Source: Pseudomonas synxantha (GTDB lineage Bacteria; Pseudomonadota; Gammaproteobacteria; Pseudomonadales; Pseudomonadaceae). Taken from it: a DNA stretch of 32,322 nt. Location: positions 1 through 32,322 of the forward strand of contig CAMCJM010000013.1 of the NCBI GenBank assembly GCA_945874835.1. Direction: 5' to 3'. Below, piece after piece: positions 7,952-18,827 of the stretch (position 1 is the first letter of the stretch; every line of letters begins with the position of its first letter). A model generated the notes under the pieces. The model had not been told where the DNA came from and ran no database searches. It saw nothing but the letters and a program-made list of their open reading frames with translations. Both the position numbers and the translations under genes were made by a program.

Positions 7952-7983
7952 GTAGGTTGGCGTTGAGCGCAGCGAAGGCCAAC
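7952..7983. repeat. Dispersed palindromic repeat, copy 2
   Basis: GTAGG followed by GTTGGC (7956-7961) and its complement GCCAAC (7978-7983) around a GCGCAGCG-containing centre. It sits 15 bp after the stop of the secreted-protein gene and resembles the repeats at 291-323 and 16601-16781 in outline. Confidence 0.5.
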
Positions 7984-8013
7984 AGGTTGTTGGACGGTAT
8001 CTGGAGAATATTC

Positions 8014-8041
8014 AAAAAAAACCCCGCCGAAATGGGCGGGG
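8014..8041 (-). terminator. Rho-independent terminator of aceEF
   Basis: On the minus strand a 7-bp perfect GC stem (8041-8035 with 8028-8022), six-base loop, is followed directly by eight T residues (8021-8014). It lies 38 bp past the aceF stop. On the plus strand the stem is not followed by a T run, so it should act mainly on aceEF transcripts. Confidence 0.88.
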
Positions 8042-8079
8042 TGAGGGTATGAGCGTGGCAGCTCAAACGATAAAGGGTG

Positions 8080-9726
8080 TTACAGCAGCAAGGTGCGGAT
8101 GTCTGCCAGCACATCGCTCAGGCGCTTGGTAAAGCGTGCGGCGGCGGCGCCGTTGATTACCCGGTGGTCGTAAGACAGCGACAGCGGCAGCATCAGCTTG
8201 GGCTGGAAGGCTTTGCCATCCCAGACCGGCTGTATAGTCGCCTTGCTCACCCCGAGAATCGCCACTTCCGGTGCGTTGACGATCGGCGTAAAGCCGGTGC
8301 CGCCAATGTGGCCGAGACTGGAGATGGTGAAGCAGGCGCCTTGCATATCGTCGGCTGACAGCTTTTTGCTGCGTGCCTTTTCCGCCAACACGGCGGCTTC
8401 GGCAGCCAGTTGCAGCAGGCTCTTCTGATCAACGTTTTTGATCACCGGCACCAGCAGGCCATCCGGGGTGTCCACGGCAAAGCCAATGTGCACATATTTC
8501 TTGCGGATGATGGCTTTGCCGATCGGCGCGAGCGAGCTGTTGAAGTCCGGCAGTTCCTTGAGCAGGAAGGCGCAGGCCTTGAGCAGCAACGGCAGCACGG
8601 TGAGCTTGACCCCGGCCTTTTCTGCTACGGCTTTTTGCGCGACGCGGAAGGCTTCCAGCTCGGTGATATCCGCCGAGTCGAACTGCGTTACGTGCGGCAC
8701 GTTGAGCCAGCTGCGGTGTAGGTTGTTGGCCCCGACCTGCATCAGGCGGGTCATGGCCACTTCTTCCACTTCACCAAACTTGCTGAAGTCCACCACCGGT
8801 ATCGGCGGGATACCTGCACCACCGGTTGCACCGGCAGCTGGGGCTTCCTTGGCCTTCTGCATCATGGTTTTGACGTAAGCCTGCACATCCTCTTTGAGCA
8901 CGCGGCCTTTCGGCCCGGTGCCTGGTACGGCGCTCAGCTCGACGCCAAACTCACGCGCCACTAAACGCACGGCAGGGCCTGCGTGCACTTTGCTACCCGG
9001 ACGCACGGCGGCTTCGGTCACTTTGGCGGCGGCTGTTGCCAGCGAGGCAATCGCGTTAACCTCAGCGGCAACGGCCGGGTGTGCGCCTTCCGGCACCTTG
9101 TGGACAGTGCTGGTGGCGCCTGCTGCAGGGGCGGCTGGGGCCGTCTCGCTGCCAGCTACTTTTAGCGTGAGGATGAAATCCCCCGTGCCGACTTCGTCTT
9201 CCAGTTTGACGCTGATGCTTTCCACCACGCCGGCAGCCGGCGAGGGGATTTCCATACTGGCCTTGTCCGACTCCAGGGTGATCAACGACTGATCGGCTTC
9301 GACGCTATCGCCGACCTTGATCAGAATCTCGATGACCTTGGCTTTGCCGTCCGAGCCGATGTCCGGCACATGCACATCCTGCACGCTGCTGGCCTGTGCG
9401 GCTGGCGCAGGTGCTGCGGCTGGTGCGGGAACTGCAGCTGCTTTTGGCGCTTCAGCCGTTGCTGCGGCAGGTGCCGCGGGTGCTTGGGCGGCGCCTTCGG
9501 CTTCCAGCTCAAACAGTTCGTCGCCTTCTTTCAGGCGGTCGCCCAGCTTTACTTTCAGGCTTTTCACCACGCCGCCTTTCGGCGCGGGTATTTCCATGCT
9601 GGCCTTGTCCGATTCCAGGGTCAGCACGCTCTGATCGGCCTCGATGCGATCACCGACCTTGACCATCAGTTCGATTACTTCACCCTCACCACCACCGATG
9701 TCGGGTACGCGAATCAATTCACTCAT
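8080..9726 (-). CDS. aceF: Pyruvate dehydrogenase complex E2, dihydrolipoamide acetyltransferase
   Basis: 548 residues. Two lipoyl domains are at about 1-76 and 116-192, each with ESDKASMEIP; the lipoylated lysines are K41 and K155. They are joined by Ala/Pro-rich linkers (79-113, 193-240). A peripheral-subunit binding domain follows (about 246-285, VRLVAREFGVEL...GPKGRVLKEDV), then the catalytic domain with SYDHRVINGA. H521 is the catalytic His; N525 replaces the Asp found in many family members, as recalled for Azotobacter/Pseudomonas E2p. The ribosome site AAGGAG overlaps the aceE stop, so translation is coupled. It moves acetyl groups from E1 to CoA. No E3 gene is adjacent. Confidence 0.97.
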   Translation of the reverse strand: MSELIRVPDIGGGEGEVIELMVKVGDRIEADQSVLTLESDKASMEIPAPKGGVVKSLKVKLGDRLKEGDELFELEAEGAAQAPAAPAAATAEAPKAAAVPAPAAAPAPAAQASSVQDVHVPDIGSDGKAKVIEILIKVGDSVEADQSLITLESDKASMEIPSPAAGVVESISVKLEDEVGTGDFILTLKVAGSETAPAAPAAGATSTVHKVPEGAHPAVAAEVNAIASLATAAAKVTEAAVRPGSKVHAGPAVRLVAREFGVELSAVPGTGPKGRVLKEDVQAYVKTMMQKAKEAPAAGATGGAGIPPIPVVDFSKFGEVEEVAMTRLMQVGANNLHRSWLNVPHVTQFDSADITELEAFRVAQKAVAEKAGVKLTVLPLLLKACAFLLKELPDFNSSLAPIGKAIIRKKYVHIGFAVDTPDGLLVPVIKNVDQKSLLQLAAEAAVLAEKARSKKLSADDMQGACFTISSLGHIGGTGFTPIVNAPEVAILGVSKATIQPVWDGKAFQPKLMLPLSLSYDHRVINGAAAARFTKRLSDVLADIRTLLL

Positions 9727-9737
9727 CGTTTCGCTCC

Positions 9738-12383
<2,646 letters not shown>

Positions 12384-12492
12384 GGCTTGCTCCAGGGCGG
12401 AAAGGCTTCCAGAATCGGAGGCCAGGTTTCGCGGCCGACTTCATGAGTGGCCGCGTGAATTCTTGGATTGACCGGGGGTAGGGCCGGCTTCG

Positions 12493-12507
12493 TGTAGTTT
12501 TACTACA
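12493..12507. promoter_or_regulatory. Palindromic operator-like site 1 upstream of aceE
   Basis: TGTAGT-TTT-ACTACA is a perfect 6+3+6 inverted repeat. A sister site with the complementary spacer lies 52 bp away, centre to centre, close to five helical turns. The half-site is similar in form to HexR-type operators of gammaproteobacterial carbon metabolism, but the identity of the regulator is inference. Confidence 0.6.
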
Positions 12508-12544
12508 TTCCGACGCCAATTTCAGCCTTTGGGATACATTCTTT

Positions 12545-12559
12545 GGTAGTAAAACTACA
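12545..12559. promoter_or_regulatory. Palindromic operator-like site 2 upstream of aceE
   Basis: GGTAGT-AAA-ACTACA, an inverted repeat with one outer mismatch; the core GTAGT-AAA-ACTAC is perfect. It is the partner of the site at 12493-12507 and overlaps the TACAAT box that might serve glnE. Confidence 0.6.
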
Positions 12560-12649
12560 ATTATTTTTCTGTTCTCCGTATGACCAAGGCTGGAGTACGT
12601 GTTTGGTGTCCGCCGTGGTCAGGGAGCAGTTCGCTAAAAAGGATAGACC

Positions 12650-15595
12650 ATGACCCTGCCCCTGCTGGCCGTCTTGCCCGCTGCCCTGTCGCCCCTCGCT
12701 GCACGTGCCGAACAGTCGTTACAGCAGGCCTTCAGTAAGCGCTCAACTACCGCCGCACAAGCTTTTGCACAGTGGCCGGCTGAGCGGATGGACGCGTTGC
12801 GGCGGGTGGGTGCAGCCAGCGATTTCGTTGTGCAGCAAGGCGTGCGTGACCCGCAGATGCTGCTCGACCTGGCCGCCAGCGGTGAGCTTGAACGCAGCTT
12901 CAAGGTCGGTGAGCTCTGCGGCCATTTGGCGCAGGCATTAGCCGACGCCGCCGATGAGGATGATCTGGGCCGCCGTTTGCGGCGTTTTCGCAATCGCCAG
13001 CAGCTGCGCATTATCTGGCGCGATGTCAGCCGTCAGGCCGATCTGATTGAAACCTACCGCGATCTGTCTGACCTGGCCGATGGCTGTATCGATCAGGCCT
13101 ATCAGTGGCTGTATACACGCCATTGTGCGCAGTTCGGCACGCCCATTGGGCAACGCAGTGGCCAGCCTCAGCACATGGTCATCCTCGGTATGGGCAAGCT
13201 GGGCGCGCATGAGTTGAACCTGTCTTCGGACATCGACCTGATCTTCGGCTACTCCGAAGGCGGCGAGACTGAAGGGGTAAAGCGCCCGCTGGATAATCAG
13301 GAGTTCTTTATCCGTCTCGGCCAGAAGCTGATCAAGGCGCTGGACGCCATCACCGTCGAGGGGTTCGTTTTCCGCACCGACATGCGCTTGCGTCCCTACG
13401 GCTCAAGCGGTGCATTGGTGTTCAGCTTTAACGCGTTGGAGCAGTACTACCAGGATCAGGGGCGCGACTGGGAACGCTACGCCATGATCAAGGCGCGGGT
13501 GGTCGGTGGTGATCAGGTTGCCGGCGCGCAGTTGCTGCAGATGCTGCGGCCCTTCGTCTATCGGCGCTATCTGGACTTTTCGGCGATTGAAGCGCTGCGC
13601 GCGATGAAGCAGCTGATCCAGCAGGAAGTGCGGCGCAAGGGCATGGCCGAGAACATCAAGCTGGGCGCGGGCGGTATCCGCGAGGTGGAATTTATCGCTC
13701 AAGCCTTCCAGCTGATTCACGGCGGTCGCGACCTCAGCTTGCAGCAGCGCTCGCTGTTTGCCGTGCTCAATACCCTGCGTGATCAGGGCTACCTGCCTGC
13801 CGCCGTGACCGACGAGTTGCGCGACGGCTATGCCTTTTTGCGTTACGCCGAGCATGCCTTGCAGGCCATCGACGATCGGCAGACGCAAATGCTCCCGGAC
13901 AATGATCAGGACCGTGCGCGTGTGGCCTTTATCATGGGCTTCGACAGCTGGCAGGCCTTCCATGATCAGTTGATGCACTGGCGCGGCCGTGTGGATTGGC
14001 ACTTCCGCCAAGTGATTGCCGACCCTGATGAAGAGGACGGTGCGCCGGCTGAGGACGTAGCCGGTGCCGAATGGCTGCCGCTTTGGGAGGATGTGCAGGA
14101 CGAAGAGGCGGCCTGTCGGCAGTTGGCCGAAGCGGGATTTGCCGAGCCACAATCGGCCTGGCAGCGCTTGGCCGGCTTGCGCAATTGCAATCAGGTGCGT
14201 GCCATGCAGCGTCTGGGTCGCGAGCGGCTGGATGCTTTTATTCCGCGCTTCATGGCGCAGGCCGTCGAGCATGCCAACCCGGATCTGGTATTGGAGCGGG
14301 TGCTGCCGCTGATCGAAGCCGTGGCGCGGCGTTCGGCGTATCTGGTGCTGCTCACGGAAAATCCCAGTGCGTTGCAGCGCTTGCTGACCCTGTGCGCCGC
14401 CAGCCCGTGGATCGCCGAGCAAATCACCCGCTTCCCGCTGCTGCTGGATGAACTGCTCAATGAAGGTCGCTTGTTCAAGCCGCCTTTGGCCCCTGAGCTG
14501 GCCGCTGAACTGCGTGAGCGGCTGATGCGCATTCCGGAAGAAGATCTGGAGCAGCAGATGGAGGCCCTGCGCCACTTCAAGCTGGCGCACCGCCTGCGTG
14601 TAGCGGCCTCCGAGATTGCCGGTACGCTGCCACTGATGAAGGTCTCGGATTACCTGACCTGGCTGGCCGAGGCCATTCTTGATCAGGTGCTGGCGCTGGC
14701 CTGGCGTCACACCGTGAGCCGTTACGGCGCGCCACAACGAACTGACGGCAGCCCCTGCGCTCCGGATTTCGTCATCGTCGGCTATGGCAAGGTCGGCGGT
14801 ATCGAGTTGGGACATGGCTCGGACCTCGACCTGGTGTTTATCCACGACGGCGACCCGCAGGCCGAAACCGACGGCGAGAAGCCCATCGACGGTGCGCAGT
14901 TCTTCAACCGTCTGGGCCAGCGCATCATTCACCTGCTGACCACGCAGACCAACTCCGGCCAACTGTATGAGGTGGACATGCGCCTGCGGCCATCAGGCGC
15001 AGCAGGCTTGCTGGTCAGCTCGTTGGGCGCGTTCGAGCGCTATCAGCAGGGCGAAGCCTGGACCTGGGAGCATCAGGCGTTGGTGCGGGCGCGGGTGCTG
15101 GTTGGTTGCCCGCGTGTTGGCAAGGCATTCGAGGCGGTTCGCGCTGCCGTACTTGGCCGCGAGCGTGACCTGGCCACGCTGCGCACCGAAGTCAGCGAGA
15201 TGCGCGCGAAGATGCGCGATAACCTCGGCAGCAAGGCCACCGCCGCCGGTACGGCCGCGAATGCCTTTGAACCCAATATGCCGTTCGACCTCAAGCAGGA
15301 TGCCGGAGGTATCGTCGATATTGAATTTATGGTGCAATACGCGGCCCTGGCATGGTCGCGCCAGCACCCGGAATTGCTTGAGTTCACAGACAATATTCGC
15401 ATTCTGGAAGGGCTGGAGCGGTTGGGTTTGCTGTCGGCTGAGGATGCCCAATTACTGCAGGCGATTTACAAAGCCTACCGTTCAGCGGCGCACCGTCAGG
15501 CCCTGCAAAAACAGCCAGGGGTGGTTAGCGGCGAGCAGTTTGCTGATGAGCGGCATACGGTGATGCGCCTTTGGCGCGCACTGGGTTTGAGCTGA
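12650..15595 (+). CDS. glnE: Bifunctional glutamine synthetase adenylyltransferase/deadenylase
   Basis: 981 residues, full length. Two nucleotidyltransferase domains are visible: the N-terminal adenylyl-removing one with GMGKLGAHELN..SSDIDLIF (180-199) and the C-terminal adenylyl-transferring one with GYGKVGGIELGHGSDLDLVF (711-730), each with its Asp pair. Helical GlnD-PII-responsive regions separate them. FRTDMRLRPYG and YEVDMRLRPSG follow the two domains. It controls glutamine synthetase activity by adenylylation according to nitrogen status. AAGGA lies seven bases before the ATG. It is followed by ilvE on the same strand, as in other pseudomonads. Confidence 0.98.
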   Translation: MTLPLLAVLPAALSPLAARAEQSLQQAFSKRSTTAAQAFAQWPAERMDALRRVGAASDFVVQQGVRDPQMLLDLAASGELERSFKVGELCGHLAQALADAADEDDLGRRLRRFRNRQQLRIIWRDVSRQADLIETYRDLSDLADGCIDQAYQWLYTRHCAQFGTPIGQRSGQPQHMVILGMGKLGAHELNLSSDIDLIFGYSEGGETEGVKRPLDNQEFFIRLGQKLIKALDAITVEGFVFRTDMRLRPYGSSGALVFSFNALEQYYQDQGRDWERYAMIKARVVGGDQVAGAQLLQMLRPFVYRRYLDFSAIEALRAMKQLIQQEVRRKGMAENIKLGAGGIREVEFIAQAFQLIHGGRDLSLQQRSLFAVLNTLRDQGYLPAAVTDELRDGYAFLRYAEHALQAIDDRQTQMLPDNDQDRARVAFIMGFDSWQAFHDQLMHWRGRVDWHFRQVIADPDEEDGAPAEDVAGAEWLPLWEDVQDEEAACRQLAEAGFAEPQSAWQRLAGLRNCNQVRAMQRLGRERLDAFIPRFMAQAVEHANPDLVLERVLPLIEAVARRSAYLVLLTENPSALQRLLTLCAASPWIAEQITRFPLLLDELLNEGRLFKPPLAPELAAELRERLMRIPEEDLEQQMEALRHFKLAHRLRVAASEIAGTLPLMKVSDYLTWLAEAILDQVLALAWRHTVSRYGAPQRTDGSPCAPDFVIVGYGKVGGIELGHGSDLDLVFIHDGDPQAETDGEKPIDGAQFFNRLGQRIIHLLTTQTNSGQLYEVDMRLRPSGAAGLLVSSLGAFERYQQGEAWTWEHQALVRARVLVGCPRVGKAFEAVRAAVLGRERDLATLRTEVSEMRAKMRDNLGSKATAAGTAANAFEPNMPFDLKQDAGGIVDIEFMVQYAALAWSRQHPELLEFTDNIRILEGLERLGLLSAEDAQLLQAIYKAYRSAAHRQALQKQPGVVSGEQFADERHTVMRLWRALGLS

Positions 15596-15606
15596 ATTTA
15601 TTAAGT

Positions 15607-15631
15607 GGTCGGCCGCCGAGGGTGGCCGACC
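15607..15631. other. Hairpin between glnE and ilvE
   Basis: A perfect 8-bp inverted repeat, GGTCGGCC (15607-15614) and GGCCGACC (15624-15631), with a nine-base loop, lies 11 bp after the glnE stop. No T run follows on either strand. It could stabilise or process the transcript, or act as a weak terminator. Confidence 0.45.
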
Positions 15632-15667
15632 TGTGCTGTACCAATCGAATGTGAGGAGCAGGCAATT

Positions 15668-16591
15668 ATGTCGATGGCCGATCGTGATGGCGTGATCTGG
15701 TATGACGGCGAGCTGGTGCAGTGGCGCAACGCGACCACTCACGTGCTGACCCATACCCTGCACTACGGCATGGGCGTTTTTGAAGGCGTGCGCGCCTACA
15801 ACACCCCGCAAGGCACGGCGATTTTCCGCCTGCAAGCGCACACAGACCGTCTGTTCGACTCGGCCCACATCATGGGCATGAAGATTCCGTACAGCAAAGA
15901 CGAGGTCAACGAAGCCACCCGCGCCGCCGTGCGTGAGAACAACCTGGAAAGCGCCTACATTCGCCCCATGGTGTTCTACGGATCTGAAGCCATGGGCCTG
16001 CGCGCCAGTGGCTTGAAAACCCACCTGATCGTCGCAGCCTGGAGCTGGGGCGCGTACATGGGTGATGAAGCCCTGCAGGTCGGCATCAAGGTGCGCACCA
16101 GCTCCTTTACCCGCCACCACGTCAACATCTCGATGACCCGCGCCAAGGCCAATGGCAACTACATCAATTCGATGCTGGCGCTGCAGGAAGCCATCTCCGG
16201 CGGTGCCGACGAAGCATTGTTGTTGGACCCGGAAGGCTACGTGGCCGAGGGCTCGGGCGAGAACATCTTCCTGGTCAAAAACGGCGTGGTCTACACCCCG
16301 GAAGTGACCTCGTGCCTGAACGGCATCACCCGCAACACGATTCTTACCCTGGCGGCCGAGCACGGTCTTGAAGTGGTCGAGAAGCGCATCACCCGCGATG
16401 AGGTGTATATCGCCGATGAAGCCTTCTTCACTGGCACCGCCGCGGAAGTCACGCCGATCCGTGAAGTCGATGGCCGGCAGATCGGTGCGGGCCGTCGCGG
16501 GCCGATCACCGAGAAGCTGCAAACTGCCTATTTTGATTTGGTCACCGGTAAAACCGATGCGCACGCCGAGTGGCGCACGCTGGTTAAGTAA
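15668..16591 (+). CDS. ilvE: Branched-chain amino acid aminotransferase
   Basis: 307 residues from the ATG at 15668, which has GAGGAG upstream and gives the expected start MSMADRDGVIWYDGELV. An upstream in-frame start at 15605 would only add residues from the intergenic hairpin. Fold-type IV PLP enzyme features: HYGMGVFEGVRAY near 37-49, SMTRAKANGNYINSMLA with the PLP lysine in RAKANGNY (about 160), EGYVAEGSGENIFLVKNG, and FFTGTAAEVTPI near the C-terminus. It makes valine, leucine and isoleucine from their 2-oxo acids with glutamate. A repeat cluster follows. Confidence 0.97.
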   Translation: MSMADRDGVIWYDGELVQWRNATTHVLTHTLHYGMGVFEGVRAYNTPQGTAIFRLQAHTDRLFDSAHIMGMKIPYSKDEVNEATRAAVRENNLESAYIRPMVFYGSEAMGLRASGLKTHLIVAAWSWGAYMGDEALQVGIKVRTSSFTRHHVNISMTRAKANGNYINSMLALQEAISGGADEALLLDPEGYVAEGSGENIFLVKNGVVYTPEVTSCLNGITRNTILTLAAEHGLEVVEKRITRDEVYIADEAFFTGTAAEVTPIREVDGRQIGAGRRGPITEKLQTAYFDLVTGKTDAHAEWRTLVK

Positions 16592-16600
16592 GGAGTGGCT

Positions 16601-16781
16601 GTAGGGAGGGGTGCGCAGCGGCGTAACCCACCATTAGGCTCGCAGAGTCGCTTCAATACAGACGTAGGATGGGTTAGGCGCGTAGCGACGTAACCCGTCA
16701 CCCGGCCCGAAGGGGCGGCCAAGAGAATGCCTGACGGCATTCATGGTGGATTACGCCGCAGCGCGGCTAATTCACCCTACG
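16601..16781. repeat. Cluster of dispersed GTAGG...CCTAC palindromic repeats (copies 3-5)
   Basis: Copy A begins GTAGGGAGGG and ends CGTAACCCACC (16601-16632). Copy B begins GTAGGATGGGTTAGGCG and ends TAACCCGTC (16664-16699). Copy C is GTGGATTACGCCGCAGCG continued by CGGCTAATTCACCCTACG (16745-16781). All share a GGTTA/TAACC stem around a GC core and GTAGG/CCTAC edges. Such elements are common between pseudomonad genes. Confidence 0.65.
16725..16742. other. Perfect hairpin inside the repeat cluster
   Basis: GAATGCC-TGAC-GGCATTC is a 7-bp perfect stem with a four-base loop. No T run follows, so it is not a typical intrinsic terminator. It lies 47 bp before the waaF start. Confidence 0.5.
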
Positions 16782-16789
16782 GATTCGAC

Positions 16790-17824
16790 ATGAATATTTT
16801 GATCATTGGCCCCAGCTGGGTGGGTGACATGGTGATGGCGCAGACGTTGTTCCAGTGTCTGCAACAGCGTCATCCCGGTTGCGCAATCGATGTGCTGGCC
16901 CCTGAGTGGAGTCGGCCGATTCTTGAGCGCATGCCCGAAGTCCGGCAGGCCCTGAGCTTTCCGCTCGGCCATGGCGTGCTGGAGCTGGCCACGCGGCGCA
17001 AGATCGGTAAGTCGCTGGCTGGCCAGTACGATCAGGCGATTCTGCTGCCTAATTCACTCAAGTCCGCCTTGGTGCCGTTTTTCGCCGGTATCCCCAAGCG
17101 CACTGGCTGGAAGGGTGAGCTGCGCTATGGCCTGCTCAACGACATCCGCACCCTGGATAAACAGCGCTACCCGCTGATGATCGAGCGCTTTATGGCGCTG
17201 GCCTTTGAGCCGGGTGCTGCGTTACCCCAGCCTTACCCGCGTCCCTCTTTGCAGATCGATGCGCAAAGTCGCGACGCCGCCCTGGCCAAGTTCGGCCTGA
17301 GCCTAGATCGCCCGGTGCTGGCGCTGTGTCCGGGTGCTGAGTTTGGTGAAGCCAAGCGGTGGCCGAGCGAGCATTACGCCAAGGTCGCTGAAATGAAGAT
17401 CCGCGCTGGCTGGCAGGTGTGGATTTTTGGCTCGAAGAACGATCACCCAGTCGGCGAAGACATTCGCAGCCGGCTGATTCCGGGTCTGCGCGAAGAAGCG
17501 ATGAACCTAGCCGGTGAAACCAGCCTGGCCGAAGCCATTGATTTGCTGTCTTGCGCCGGTGCTGTGGTGTCCAACGACTCCGGCCTGATGCATGTGGCGG
17601 CGGCGTTGAGCCGTCCGCTGGTGGCGGTTTACGGCTCAACCTCGCCGGGCTTTACCCCGCCGTTGGCCGAGCAGGTGGAAATCGTCCGCCTGGGACTGGA
17701 ATGCAACCCGTGTTTCGAGCGCACCTGCCGTTTCGGCCATTACGACTGCTTGCGCCAACTCAAGCCGCGCCCGGTGATTGAGGCGTTGGATCGCCTAGTG
17801 GCCGACCCGGTCGAGGTTGAATAG
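16790..17824 (+). CDS. waaF: ADP-heptose:LPS heptosyltransferase II
   Basis: 344 residues from ATG 16790 (MNILIIGPSWVGDMVMAQ). An upstream in-frame ATG at 16727 lies inside the repeat cluster and is rejected. GT9 features: GPSWVGD with D13, PGAEFGEAKRWP (about 185-196), and VSNDSGLMHVAAAL for ADP-heptose binding. The Cys-rich end ECNPCFERTCRFGHYDCL is typical of WaaF. It adds the second heptose to the LPS inner core at the cytoplasmic face. The ribosome site is weak (GGA only), and repeat copy C ends nine bases before the start codon. First gene of the LPS cluster. Confidence 0.96.
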   Translation: MNILIIGPSWVGDMVMAQTLFQCLQQRHPGCAIDVLAPEWSRPILERMPEVRQALSFPLGHGVLELATRRKIGKSLAGQYDQAILLPNSLKSALVPFFAGIPKRTGWKGELRYGLLNDIRTLDKQRYPLMIERFMALAFEPGAALPQPYPRPSLQIDAQSRDAALAKFGLSLDRPVLALCPGAEFGEAKRWPSEHYAKVAEMKIRAGWQVWIFGSKNDHPVGEDIRSRLIPGLREEAMNLAGETSLAEAIDLLSCAGAVVSNDSGLMHVAAALSRPLVAVYGSTSPGFTPPLAEQVEIVRLGLECNPCFERTCRFGHYDCLRQLKPRPVIEALDRLVADPVEVE

Positions 17825-17825
17825 T

Positions 17826-18827
17826 TTGCGCGTTCTGTTGATCAAAACCTCTTCCTTGGGCGATGTGGTGCATACCTTGCCTGCACTGACCGATGCGGCG
17901 CGCGCCATTCCCGGTATCAAGTTTGACTGGGTGGTGGAGGAGGGTTTCGCCGAAATTCCGGCTTGGCATCCGGCCGTGGCGCAGGTGATCCCGGTGGCCA
18001 TCCGCCGCTGGCGCAAGCACCTGTGGCAAACGTTTAAGAGCGGTGAATGGAAGCGCTTTAAACAGCGCCTTAGCGAAGCGAAGTACGACCTCGTAATCGA
18101 TGCCCAAGGCTTGCTGAAAAGTGCCTGGCTGACCCGTTACGTCAACGCGCCGATTGCCGGTCTGGATCGAGATTCCGCCCGCGAACCACTGGCCAGCCGT
18201 TTCTACGACCGTGCCTACGCCGTGCCAAAGGAGCAGCACGCCCTTGAGCGCACGCGCCAGTTATTTGCTCAAGCACTCGGCTATGCACTGCCGGACAGCC
18301 TCGGTGACTACGGCCTCAATCGCGCACAACTGGCCGATCCTGCGCCGCAACCCTATTTGCTGTTTCTGCACGGCACCACCTGGCCCAGTAAGCACTGGCC
18401 GGAAGCCGACTGGCGTGCGCTGGCTGAACAGATGAGCGCGCAAGGCTGGGCTATACGTCTGCCGTGGGGCAATAAGACCGAGAAGGCGCGCGCCGAACGG
18501 ATCGCTGCCGGCATTGAAAACGCGGCGGTGCTGCCCAAACTTAACTTGGCGGGTGTGGCCAAAGTGATCGCCGGTGCCAGTGCTTGTGTGGCCGTGGACA
18601 CCGGGCTCGGCCATCTGGCTGCTGCGCTGGATGTACCGAGTATTTCCCTGTACGGCCCGACCTTGCCGGGGCGCGTTGGAGCCTATGGCCGGGGTCAGGT
18701 GCACCTGTGCGCCACGGGGCCGAATGCCGGCTCGGGCGATCGCCACAAGCCCTGCTTCGACGGGTTAGACGCCGAACGCGTCGCCACACAATTGCAGGCC
18801 CTGCTGCTGGCCGAGGACGTCACTTGA
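17826..18827 (+). CDS. waaC: ADP-heptose:LPS heptosyltransferase I
   Basis: 333 residues from TTG 17826 (MRVLLIKTSSLGDVVHTLPA), chosen because GAGG lies nine bases upstream and the family starts at this point. A TTG at 17817, overlapping waaF, would add three residues. GT9 motifs: SSLGDVVHTLPAL with the catalytic Asp, HGTTWPSKHWPEADW, and VAVDTGLGHLAAALDVPSISLYGPT. It adds the first heptose to Kdo2-lipid A. It starts one base after the waaF stop. Its TGA overlaps the ATG of a 20-codon frame (TGATG). Confidence 0.96.
   Translation: MRVLLIKTSSLGDVVHTLPALTDAARAIPGIKFDWVVEEGFAEIPAWHPAVAQVIPVAIRRWRKHLWQTFKSGEWKRFKQRLSEAKYDLVIDAQGLLKSAWLTRYVNAPIAGLDRDSAREPLASRFYDRAYAVPKEQHALERTRQLFAQALGYALPDSLGDYGLNRAQLADPAPQPYLLFLHGTTWPSKHWPEADWRALAEQMSAQGWAIRLPWGNKTEKARAERIAAGIENAAVLPKLNLAGVAKVIAGASACVAVDTGLGHLAAALDVPSISLYGPTLPGRVGAYGRGQVHLCATGPNAGSGDRHKPCFDGLDAERVATQLQALLLAEDVT

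Larger units (their letters stand above)
12384..12649. other. aceE/glnE divergent promoter region
   Basis: 266 bases with no credible gene. An AT-rich patch at about 12530-12572 stands out from the GC-rich flanks. It holds the second of two TGTAGT-type palindromes and a TACAAT box (12556-12561) that could be a -10 element for glnE. No strong -35 was found for either gene. Confidence 0.5.
16592..16789. other. Intergenic region filled by palindromic repeats
   Basis: 198 bases between ilvE and waaF without a gene. It contains three related elements (16601-16632, 16664-16699, 16745-16781) plus a perfect 7-bp hairpin (16725-16742). Short frames here are built from repeat sequence and are not credible genes. 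Confidence 0.6.

Noticed and set aside
8022-8041. Terminator for the secreted-protein gene on the plus strand
   Set aside because: No T run follows on the plus strand; the signal fits aceEF on the minus strand.
9390-9520. Low-complexity repeat in aceF
   Set aside because: This is the Ala/Pro-rich linker between lipoyl domains, normal for E2 proteins.
8494-9700. Internal DNA duplication in aceF
   Set aside because: The repeated ESDKASMEIP segments are the two lipoyl domains normal for this enzyme.
13403-14962. Long open frame (about 519 codons) antisense to glnE
   Set aside because: It lies wholly inside the well-supported glnE frame, has no recognisable domains, and is the usual shadow frame of GC-rich coding DNA.
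15605-15667. Upstream extension of ilvE
   Set aside because: It starts within the intergenic hairpin; the ATG at 15668 has GAGGAG and gives the standard N-terminus.
15482-16564. Long open frame antisense to ilvE
   Set aside because: Shadow of ilvE with no family features and no plausible ribosome site.
16601-16781. CRISPR-like array
   Set aside because: Repeats are few, imperfect, palindromic across their whole length and lack uniform spacers; no cas genes are nearby.
16727-16789. Upstream extension of waaF by 21 codons
   Set aside because: The added residues come from the palindromic repeat; the family starts at MNILIIGPSWVGD.
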